Shown here: piece after piece, positions 1-5,382 of the stretch
Layout of the letters: every line of letters starts with the position of its first letter
How positions within the stretch are numbered: the stretch's first letter is position 1
From: a bacterium
GTDB taxonomy: Bacteria; Verrucomicrobiota; Verrucomicrobiia; Limisphaerales; UBA11358
Length of the DNA: 6,171 nucleotides
Assembly (NCBI GenBank): GCA_021781185.1
Contig: JAJXXI010000097.1
Coordinates: forward strand, 1-6,171
Direction of reading: 5' to 3'
Position numbers and translations under genes: made by a program
The notes under the pieces: generated by a model
Database searches by the model: none
What the model was told of the DNA's origin: nothing
Seen by the model: the letters and a program-made list of their open reading frames with translations, nothing else

Positions 1-1047
1 AGTGTAAGTCGAAGAAGAATTCGTTGGGGTAAACGAATAGACCGTGTTGGTGGCATTCAAGATATTATTGGTCGCGGCCCCGCCGCTGCCATTGTCAGAC
101 TGCCACTGATACCAAAGATTGGTGTGAATCGGGTCAGGAGTCGCAACTTCAGTGATCGTCACCGGCACTTCCGCATAGACTGTGCTGGAAGGACTGATGG
201 TGGGCGTGGCGGCAGTTGGCACGCTGGGATAGACTGGAACAAATTGAAAAGCGTTCAGCCCCGACCCATAGCCACTGGATTGCAGGCGAAGCAAAACCGC
301 GTCATTGGTCAACCCGTTGAAAAACATGTAATTTCCCGAAGTCGCCGAACCCGAATTCGTGCTGGTAACGGGAATGTAAGTTCCAGCATAATGTGAAGTA
401 TAATGTTCAAACAAGTGAGGCACCAAACTAGAGCCTTCGACCATGGTATTGTTCAAAGGACTGCCGCTGACTGACTCCACATAACCTTCCCCCGTCTCAT
501 AATAATTATATCCTGAGACGTAAAACACCACACCGTAACATTCCGCGTTTGGAACATTGGTGATCCATGCCTGCAAGCCGCTGATATAAACGAGCGGTTT
601 ATCAGCGGTAGCTGAACCATAGCAGGAGTTACCAAGCGGGGTCGCAGCGCCGGGACCCCATGAAAACCCAAACCCGTCCATCAATTTTCCATCCGGTGTG
701 CCGAGGCCCGCCCCGGTTCCTGTGGAGTCCGAGCTGGGGCAATCCCACTGGAGATCAAAATTGTGAGATGCGCCAGTGCTGTCGGTCAGCGCGAGCGTGC
801 CACTGCCATACCGGCATAAATTATTCCAGTTCGTTTGCGTGGCCGAAAGCGAGCCTGTCAGGGAAGGCACGCCCGCCAGATCGGTTGGCAACATCGCATT
901 GGCTCCCCCGCTGTTCAAGTCAACACCGCCTGCGTTGTTGGTCGTGATATTGCAGCCGATTGACTGAGCCGTCACGCTCTGAACGCCGGCGATTAGCGTG
1001 ACGGCAGCCAGAGCCGCTGTCAGCGAAAGTAATTTTCTGGTTTTCAT
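1..1047 (-). CDS. Secreted protein with Ig-like segment (partial, C-terminus off left edge)
   Basis: An open frame reads from an ATG at 1047 to the window edge, 349 codons with no stop. Residues 1-27 form a clear signal peptide: a basic start (MKTRKLL), a hydrophobic core (ALAAVTLIAGV) and a VTA cleavage site before QS, so the mature protein is exported. Residues 28 to about 275 are rich in Gly, Ser, Thr and Asn and look like a beta-sandwich. They contain WNN (74-76), an LALTDSTG segment, GNYMFFNGLTND near 244-250 and end in FQFVP. This resembles an extracellular domain I recall from verrucomicrobial and planctomycete secreted proteins. Five cysteines (32, 78, 103, 142, 170) are visible. A Pro/Thr-rich linker at about 274-290 leads to a segment with LWYQW (311-315) followed by GSGG and ATN, typical of bacterial Ig-like repeats, which probably continue outside the window. 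No catalytic motif is visible. Likely role: cell-surface or secreted binding/adhesion. No strong ribosome-binding site precedes the ATG. The exact family is uncertain; that it is coding and exported is fairly certain. Confidence 0.85.
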   Translation of the reverse strand, partial: MKTRKLLSLTAALAAVTLIAGVQSVTAQSIGCNITTNNAGGVDLNSGGANAMLPTDLAGVPSLTGSLSATQTNWNNLCRYGSGTLALTDSTGASHNFDLQWDCPSSDSTGTGAGLGTPDGKLMDGFGFSWGPGAATPLGNSCYGSATADKPLVYISGLQAWITNVPNAECYGVVFYVSGYNYYETGEGYVESVSGSPLNNTMVEGSSLVPHLFEHYTSHYAGTYIPVTSTNSGSATSGNYMFFNGLTNDAVLLRLQSSGYGSGLNAFQFVPVYPSVPTAATPTISPSSTVYAEVPVTITEVATPDPIHTNLWYQWQSDNGSGGAATNNILNATNTVYSFTPTNSSSTYT

Positions 1048-1140
1048 ATTACTGGTTTTTCGGGTTTGGTTTATTAATAACTGCTCTGTCTGGGTTGAGT
1101 TGGCGGTTTATGCGGCTTTGGAAAAATTGCAATTCACTAG
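1048..1140 (-). promoter_or_regulatory. Probable leader/promoter region of the secreted-protein gene
   Basis: Read on the minus strand, this A+T-rich stretch directly precedes the ATG at 1047. It contains TTATTAATAA about 20-30 bases upstream of the start, usable as a -10-like element (TATTAA), but no good -35 partner lies 16-18 bases further up. A second weak pair is TTGCAA and TAAACC with a 16-base spacer further upstream. The perfect palindrome AATTGCAATT (1125-1134) overlaps the second -35 candidate. No purine-rich ribosome-binding site is present. The location is reasonable, but the exact promoter is a guess. Confidence 0.3.
1125..1134. repeat. 10-bp perfect palindrome AATTGCAATT
   Basis: A perfect 10-base palindrome about 80 bp upstream of the secreted-protein start codon. 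Its position in the probable promoter region makes it a possible operator half-site or dimer site. It is short enough to occur by chance in A+T-rich DNA. Confidence 0.3.
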
Positions 1141-1151
1141 TCCAATACAAC

Positions 1152-1250
1152 TGCTGCGTCACAATGAACGGGGGCTTGCATGACGTGAATATCGCTCAGC
1201 ACGCCCTGCACGTCATGTCGAGAAAGGATATGACTGCATGCTACGCAGCA
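1152..1250. repeat. Nested inverted repeats (8-bp outer, 9-bp inner)
   Basis: Outer arms TGCTGCGT (1152-1159) and ACGCAGCA (1243-1250) are perfect reverse complements. They enclose inner arms CATGACGTG (1179-1187) and CACGTCATG (1209-1217), which are also perfect reverse complements, with a 21-base spacer. The inner and outer arms are nearly concentric, with 19 bases separating them on one side and 25 on the other. The right outer arm overlaps a small alternative hairpin, ATGCT-ACGC-AGCAT at 1238-1251. The arrangement could form a long structured RNA (leader of the secreted-protein gene) or serve as binding sites for a dimeric regulator. The matches are read directly; the function is unknown. 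Confidence 0.45.
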
Positions 1251-1289
1251 TCGGCATCTGACCAAGTGCATTACGCCGGGAGCAGCGGC

Positions 1290-1304
1290 TTCCGCCTGGC
1301 GGAA
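1290..1304. repeat. 15-bp palindrome TTCCGCC-T-GGCGGAA
   Basis: Two perfect 7-base arms flank a single central T. As RNA it would fold as a 6-bp GC-rich stem with a CTG loop. No run of T follows on either strand, so it is not a convincing terminator. It could be part of an intergenic repeat element. Confidence 0.35.
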
Positions 1305-1367
1305 CCATGTCGCCGCAAAGAAAACCGCAGGTGTATTCGAGTGTTTTAACCTTCCGACAGTTTTTCG

Positions 1368-1386
1368 GGGTGGTGAGCCACCACCC
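1368..1386. terminator. Perfect 8-bp GC-rich hairpin, possible terminator or repeat element
   Basis: GGGTGGTG (1368-1375) and CACCACCC (1379-1386) are perfect reverse complements around a 3-base loop, a very stable stem. It lies about 90 bp beyond the response regulator's stop codon on the minus strand, a plausible end for the kinase-regulator transcript. On the minus strand it is followed by CCGAAAAACTG rather than a run of T. On the plus strand it is followed by TCTTT, but no plus-strand gene precedes it. A second small stem (CCGA/TCGG) abuts it at about 1353-1367. The stem is certain; the terminator role is a guess, and a REP-like intergenic repeat is an equal alternative. Confidence 0.35.
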
Positions 1387-1478
1387 TCTTTAGCAGGCAG
1401 GGACGCGTGCCGCCACATTTTCAAACAGCGCCCTGCGAAGAAGCCGAATTTAAGTGGTAAACGCCATCGCGCCGCAGG

Positions 1479-2156
1479 TCATGGCTTCGCCGGGCGGTTG
1501 CCCGGGTCGTTCAAGGAGAAATGACTGAATTTGGCGACCGCCTGCGAACGCGAGCGGACATGCAGCTTTTCGTAAGTGCGCCGGATGTAGGTGTTCAGCG
1601 TGCCGCGGCTGACATTCAGCGAATCCGTGATTTCCTTGTAGAGATAACCGCGCGCCAGCAATTCCAGCACCTCGCGCTCGCGCTGGGACAGTTTGGCCGA
1701 CTCTGGAACCGTGGCATCCTCCCGGTGAAAAGCCTGCACCACGCGGCGTGCGATATTGCTGGTCATGGGTGAGCCGCCGCCGAGAATATCCTTGATGGAC
1801 GCCAGCAATTCGCTCCGTGGCGTCTGCTTGAGCAAATAACCGGTTGCCCCTGCCGCCAGCGCCTCGAAGATGTGGTCAGCGTCCTCATAAACCGTCAGCA
1901 TGAGGAATTGGGTTTCCGGCAGCATCGGCTTGAGGTGCCGCACGCCTTCGATGCCGCTCATGCCCGGCAAGTTGATGTCCATCAGCACCACTGACGGCTT
2001 TTCGGCGGGCAGATGTTCCAGAGCCTCTTCCACGCTGGCGTGTGTGCCAACGCACTTAAAGCCACTGGAATGACGCACCCAGTCGGCGAGAATTTCCCGC
2101 GCCGGGGCGTCGTCCTCCACAATGCAAACCGCGATGTTCATTTTTGACTGACTCAT
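1479..2156 (-). CDS. NarL/LuxR-family response regulator
   Basis: A complete 225-residue cytoplasmic response regulator that takes phosphate from a histidine kinase and binds DNA to control transcription. The receiver domain (about 6-125) has the acidic pocket E15/D16, phosphoacceptor D60 in MDINLPGMSG, the switch threonine T88 and the conserved lysine K110 in YLLKQ. After a linker, a LuxR-type helix-turn-helix occupies about 154-211, with LSQREREVLELLARGY, KEI and VSRGTLNTYIRRTYEKLHV, all typical of the NarL/FixJ group. All key residues are present and the length is normal. The start is the ATG at 2156; an in-frame ATG at codon 6 (2141) would also keep the whole receiver. The gene lies 61 bp downstream of the sensor kinase on the same strand and is almost certainly its cognate partner. 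Its targets are not shown by the sequence; the divergent region before the GH31 gene is the best nearby candidate. Confidence 0.95.
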   Translation of the reverse strand: MSQSKMNIAVCIVEDDAPAREILADWVRHSSGFKCVGTHASVEEALEHLPAEKPSVVLMDINLPGMSGIEGVRHLKPMLPETQFLMLTVYEDADHIFEALAAGATGYLLKQTPRSELLASIKDILGGGSPMTSNIARRVVQAFHREDATVPESAKLSQREREVLELLARGYLYKEITDSLNVSRGTLNTYIRRTYEKLHVRSRSQAVAKFSHFSLNDPGNRPAKP

Positions 2157-2217
2157 CTTACGTCGAATTTATTTTCTGTCTCGTCGTAACTATTACCGAC
2201 AAGATTATCGGAAACGT
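2157..2217 (-). other. Kinase-regulator intercistronic spacer with small stem-loop
   Basis: The 61 bases between the kinase stop and the regulator ATG contain a small inverted repeat at 2196-2211 (CCGAC and ATCGG with one G-T pair, 6-base loop) and an A+T-rich stretch just before the regulator start. There is no T-run after the stem, so it is unlikely to end transcription. It may only modulate the relative level or translation of the regulator. Only a weak TAAG precedes the regulator ATG in place of a ribosome-binding site. Confidence 0.3.
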
Positions 2218-5200
2218 CTATGCTTCGTGCAAGGGCACGGTGAACGTCACCGTCGCGCCGCGTCCAGGTTCGCTGTGAATCTCGCACGTGCCGCTGATTT
2301 CCGCCAGCCGTCGCCGCATATTCGCCAGCCCGTTGCCATGGGCGATGCGGCCCGCCAGCGGGTGGCCGTCCGTCGGGGCTGCCGTGTCGAACCCGCGCCC
2401 GTCGTCCGCCACGCGCAACGTCAATTGCTCCGCCTCCAATTTCAACTCCACGCGCACTTCCGTCGCGGCCCCGTGCTGGACGGCGTTGTGCAACGCCTCC
2501 TTGAACGCAAGAAACAGATTGTGCCTTATCTCCGCCGTGACCGGCAACGCCGGCAACTGCAACGGCAGGTCGAGCCGGCAACGGATTTCGGCCGCGCTCA
2601 AGTAATCGTGCGCAAACCGGTTCAGGTAATTCGCCAAACTGTCCAGCGTGTCGTGACGCGGATTGACGGCCCACACGATTTCGTCCATGGCCCGTGTCAA
2701 TTCCCGCGCCCGGTCGAAAATGCGATTGAGGTTTTTGGCGACGGGTTCGGGCACGTCCACGTCGCTGCGTGCCGAACCGCTCAACATGGCGATGTGTGTC
2801 AAACTCGCACCGAGGTCGTCGTGAATGTCCTGCGCGATACGCGCCCTTTCGCGTTCCATGGCCCGCTCGCGCTCCAGCTTTTCCAGCCGGCGGTGCATCC
2901 GCCGGCGTGCGTCAGCCCACACCATCGCGCCGGCCAACAGCGCCGTCGCCACCCCGCCGAGAACATGAAACCATGTCGTCTGCCAGAAATACGGCAGCAC
3001 TTCAAACTTCAGGCTGGCACCGGTTTCGTTCCACACGCCGTCGTTGTTGCATGCGGTCACCTGGAACGAATAATTCCCGGGCGGGATGTAATTGTAGGTG
3101 GCCACCCGCTTCGTCCCGACGTCCGCCCATTCGGTCTCAAAATTGTTCAGCCGGCATTTGAACCGCACCTTTTCCGGCGCAACAAAACTCAAGCCGGTGT
3201 ATTCAAATTCGATGCGGTGCCGGCCCGGCGGAATTCTCAACGGCCCGGCGGCATTGCCGTCCGCGAATCTTTTTTCGTCCACAAGCATGTCCTCAATCCG
3301 CACCGGCGGGGGCAGCGGATTGGTTGTGACGCACGCCGGATCCACGGCGACGAGTCCCTTCGCCGTCGGAAACCACAACCGTCCGTCCGCCGTTTTGGTG
3401 CCCGCTGATTGCATGCCCTCGGAACATTCTAGCGTCGGCAGCCCGTCATTGATGCCATAAGACACAAACGGCACCTTCGCGATTTTACCGTCGGCGCAGC
3501 GGTTCAAATCCTTCTCGCTCGCACGCAGGATGCCGCCATAGGAACTCATCCAGAAACAGCCGCGTCCGTCCGCTTCGATGTGGCCGATGACGCCGTTGGG
3601 CAACCCCTGTTTGCGGTTGATGACGGAAAAATTTCCATCCTTGAACCGATCCAACCCGCCGCCGAACGTGCCAATCCAGAGCGCGCCATCGTCCGCGAAA
3701 TGCAGGCATTCGATGAACTCGGACGAAAGTCCGTCGGTTTTTTTGAACCGGAGGAAATTGCCATGTTGCAAACGCACCAGACCACCACCCGCAGTGCCGA
3801 ACCACAACGCGCCTGACTTGTCCTGCGCAATGGCCCGCACGTCGCCGAATGGCTTGCCGGCAATTTCTTTGAACCGTTTGAATTTTCCGTTTTGATAACG
3901 CAGCGCGCCCTCGGTTGTGCCGATCCAGAGTTCGTCGCCCACAAACAAAAGCGCCGGCATCGGCAAAAGAACTTTTTCCAACCCCGGCGCATAATCAAAC
4001 AAACCGCTCTTCTGTGCGAACAATCCGCCGCCCCACGTGCCGGCCCAGATATTCCCCGCACCATCCACGGCCAGCGACCAGATGTAGGAATTGCGGATGC
4101 CCTGCACACTGTTGAAATTCGTCCAGGCACCGTTTTGCAGGCGATACAAACCCGAGCCTTCGGTGCCAACCCACAGCGCGCCGCCCGGAGCCGGCTGCAC
4201 GGAAAGCACGGGACGGCCTTTCCACTTGTCCGGCGGCGAAACCGTCTCCAGATTGTTTTGGCGGATGAGCACCAATCCCGCGCCCGTGCCGCACCATAAA
4301 TCCTTTTCGCGATCTTCACACTGAGAAAGCACCCAGTCTGACGGAAGTCCGTTGGCATGGTCAAAATGCAGCGCGGGCGTGTTGGTTTGATCGGGAAAAA
4401 CCAGCCACAGTCCGTCACTTGACGTGCCGCCCGCCAGCACGCCATCGGAAGTTTCCATGAGGTTCGCGATAATGTTCCACCCCCACGGGGCGACGCCCAA
4501 ATCGGCCACCCATTGGCCGGCCCGCCATTTTTTGATGCGGCCATCACAGGCCACCAATAATCCTCCATCACGACTCGCAGCAATTCCCTGGATATATGGA
4601 TAGGTTTCGGAGTTGGTCGTCGCAAATCCAACGGGCAGCAACCGGCCTTGCTTGAGAAGCGACACCCGTCCCTCACGATCAACCCAAATCTGGCCACTTG
4701 CCGACCGCGACAAGGCGACCACCTTGGCGATGATGCCGGCCGACGGAGTCAACACCCGACCGTCCCGCACCCTCGCGAGTTCGCCGGCTTCGTTCATCAA
4801 CCAGACATCTCCTGATTCGTCCGACGAGATGTCGTAAATTTTTCCGCCGCTCCAATTCACGTGCAACGGCACGGCGGCGAAATGGCCGTCCTTGTATCGG
4901 GTCACGTCGCCGCTTTCCGTGCCGATCCACAGCGTCCCGTCAGGGGCTTCATACAGACTTGTGATGCGGCTGCTGCGCAGTTCCGGCGTGTTGTTCTCAT
5001 CGAAGACCGTGAAGCGGACACCGTCGAACCGCGCCAGGCCGTTGTAGGTGCCGACCCACAAGTAGCCGTCGCGCGCCTGCACCACGGCGGTAACCTTGTT
5101 TTGCGGCAGCCCCTGCTCCACCTGCCAGGTGCGCGTGAAATAGTCCGGCGCGGCCGTTGCGGAAAAAAAAACGGCGGCGATCATCGCGAAAACCAATACG

Positions 5201-5241
5201 AACCGGCAAAAGAGCTTTTTTTCGACGGTGCGATGGGACAT
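2218..5241 (-). CDS. Two-propeller Y_Y_Y sensor histidine kinase (HisKA_3)
   Basis: An inner-membrane sensor kinase of 1,007 residues from the ATG at 5241. Residues 1 to about 31 are a signal sequence or anchor (EKKLFCRFVLVFAMIAAVFF, then SATAA). Residues 32 to about 640 form a periplasmic sensor of fourteen Reg_prop-type blades, recognised by LW[IVF]GT-like motifs with tryptophans at 62, 105, 147, 186, 316, 357, 399, 439, 480, 522, 564 and 623, plus two degenerate blades near 228 and 270, so two seven-bladed propellers. A Y_Y_Y domain follows (about 675-750, with PPGNYSFQV), then one membrane helix (about 757-778) and a charged coiled coil (779-810). The HisKA_3 domain has phosphoacceptor H807 in AQDIHDDLG and the DEIVWAVNP motif near 853-861. 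The HATPase domain has N919 (ALHNAVQHG), DDGRGF at 946-951 and GNGLANM at 969-975. All catalytic boxes are intact. A TTG at 5277 would extend the frame by 12 residues; I prefer the ATG because it puts the basic region directly before the hydrophobic core. No receiver or HTH is fused, so it works with the adjacent regulator. The ligand is probably a carbohydrate, by analogy with the family. Confidence 0.93.
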   Translation of the reverse strand: MSHRTVEKKLFCRFVLVFAMIAAVFFSATAAPDYFTRTWQVEQGLPQNKVTAVVQARDGYLWVGTYNGLARFDGVRFTVFDENNTPELRSSRITSLYEAPDGTLWIGTESGDVTRYKDGHFAAVPLHVNWSGGKIYDISSDESGDVWLMNEAGELARVRDGRVLTPSAGIIAKVVALSRSASGQIWVDREGRVSLLKQGRLLPVGFATTNSETYPYIQGIAASRDGGLLVACDGRIKKWRAGQWVADLGVAPWGWNIIANLMETSDGVLAGGTSSDGLWLVFPDQTNTPALHFDHANGLPSDWVLSQCEDREKDLWCGTGAGLVLIRQNNLETVSPPDKWKGRPVLSVQPAPGGALWVGTEGSGLYRLQNGAWTNFNSVQGIRNSYIWSLAVDGAGNIWAGTWGGGLFAQKSGLFDYAPGLEKVLLPMPALLFVGDELWIGTTEGALRYQNGKFKRFKEIAGKPFGDVRAIAQDKSGALWFGTAGGGLVRLQHGNFLRFKKTDGLSSEFIECLHFADDGALWIGTFGGGLDRFKDGNFSVINRKQGLPNGVIGHIEADGRGCFWMSSYGGILRASEKDLNRCADGKIAKVPFVSYGINDGLPTLECSEGMQSAGTKTADGRLWFPTAKGLVAVDPACVTTNPLPPPVRIEDMLVDEKRFADGNAAGPLRIPPGRHRIEFEYTGLSFVAPEKVRFKCRLNNFETEWADVGTKRVATYNYIPPGNYSFQVTACNNDGVWNETGASLKFEVLPYFWQTTWFHVLGGVATALLAGAMVWADARRRMHRRLEKLERERAMERERARIAQDIHDDLGASLTHIAMLSGSARSDVDVPEPVAKNLNRIFDRARELTRAMDEIVWAVNPRHDTLDSLANYLNRFAHDYLSAAEIRCRLDLPLQLPALPVTAEIRHNLFLAFKEALHNAVQHGAATEVRVELKLEAEQLTLRVADDGRGFDTAAPTDGHPLAGRIAHGNGLANMRRRLAEISGTCEIHSEPGRGATVTFTVPLHEA

Positions 5242-5382
5242 CGGTTCATTTTGTCCAGTGCGAGGCAAAAGCTGCAAGTCAATTCAACCGCCCCGGCTCA
5301 GGCATTCTTATGACAAGACGAAATCGCCCACATCGGCAACACTGAACGACACAATTGACACCCAAAGCATATTGATCCCGAC
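5242..5382. promoter_or_regulatory. Divergent promoter region between sensor kinase and GH31 genes
   Basis: This 141-bp gap must hold the promoters of both divergent genes. On the plus strand a perfect -35-like TTGACA lies at 5355-5360, but it sits only 22 bases before the GH31 ATG, so a normally spaced -10 would overlap the start codon. The hexamer is embedded in a short direct repeat, GACAC-AATT-GACAC (5348-5361). TATGAC at 5309-5314 is a possible plus-strand -10 without a good -35, and CATAAG in the same place is a weak -10 for the kinase on the minus strand. No Shine-Dalgarno sequence precedes either start. A divergent region shared by a sensor and an enzyme is a natural site for binding of the regulator, but no clear operator stands out. 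Confidence 0.45.
5348..5361 (+). repeat. Short direct repeat GACAC-AATT-GACAC containing TTGACA
   Basis: Two identical 5-base units are separated by AATT (9-base period), immediately upstream of the GH31 gene and overlapping a perfect TTGACA hexamer. It may be a regulator-binding motif or chance. The repeat is too short to be significant on its own. Confidence 0.25.

Larger units (their letters stand above)
1048..1478. other. Gene-free, repeat-rich intergenic region
   Basis: This gap of about 430 bp lies between the regulator's stop codon and the start of the secreted-protein gene, both on the minus strand. The short frames in it (up to 95 codons) have Cys/Arg/His-rich translations with no recognisable fold, and I do not accept them as genes. 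It contains the promoter and leader of the secreted-protein gene, the 3' end of the two-component transcript, and several inverted repeats listed separately. The A+T-rich stretch nearest the gene (about 1065-1140) is the likeliest promoter site. The stretch 1290-1440, with several short GC-rich palindromes, could be a dispersed intergenic repeat, but that cannot be tested from one window. Confidence 0.6.

Noticed and set aside
1095..1349. 84-codon plus-strand frame in the same gap
   Set aside because: It overlaps the previous frame on the opposite strand, has no domain or ribosome-binding site, and contains the nested inverted repeats.
1137..1424. 95-codon minus-strand frame in the gap downstream of the regulator
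   Set aside because: It is codirectional and in an otherwise empty gap, so it was considered as a small gene. The translation is a Cys/His/Arg-rich mixture that runs through the palindromes and inverted repeats, has no ribosome-binding site and no recognisable motif.
1432..1478. CCTGCG/CGCAGG inverted repeat just after the regulator stop, as a terminator
   Set aside because: The arms are only 6 bp with a 35-base loop and no T-run follows on the minus strand. The 1368-1386 hairpin is a better candidate.
2153..2674. 173-codon minus-strand frame spanning the kinase end and the spacer
   Set aside because: It is out of frame with the kinase HATPase domain, which is intact in its own frame. It overlaps the regulator start only by chance.
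2227..3408. 393-codon open frame on the plus strand, antisense to the kinase
   Set aside because: It lies wholly opposite the kinase catalytic and Y_Y_Y regions. Its translation is Arg/His/Pro/Gln-rich with no domain, as expected from the complement of GC-rich coding DNA. The kinase frame carries every conserved box.
3546..4697. 383-codon minus-strand frame overlapping the kinase in another phase
   Set aside because: It is a frame-shifted shadow of the propeller region, rich in Arg, Ser, Cys and Trp with no recognisable fold. The propeller motifs read cleanly in the kinase frame.
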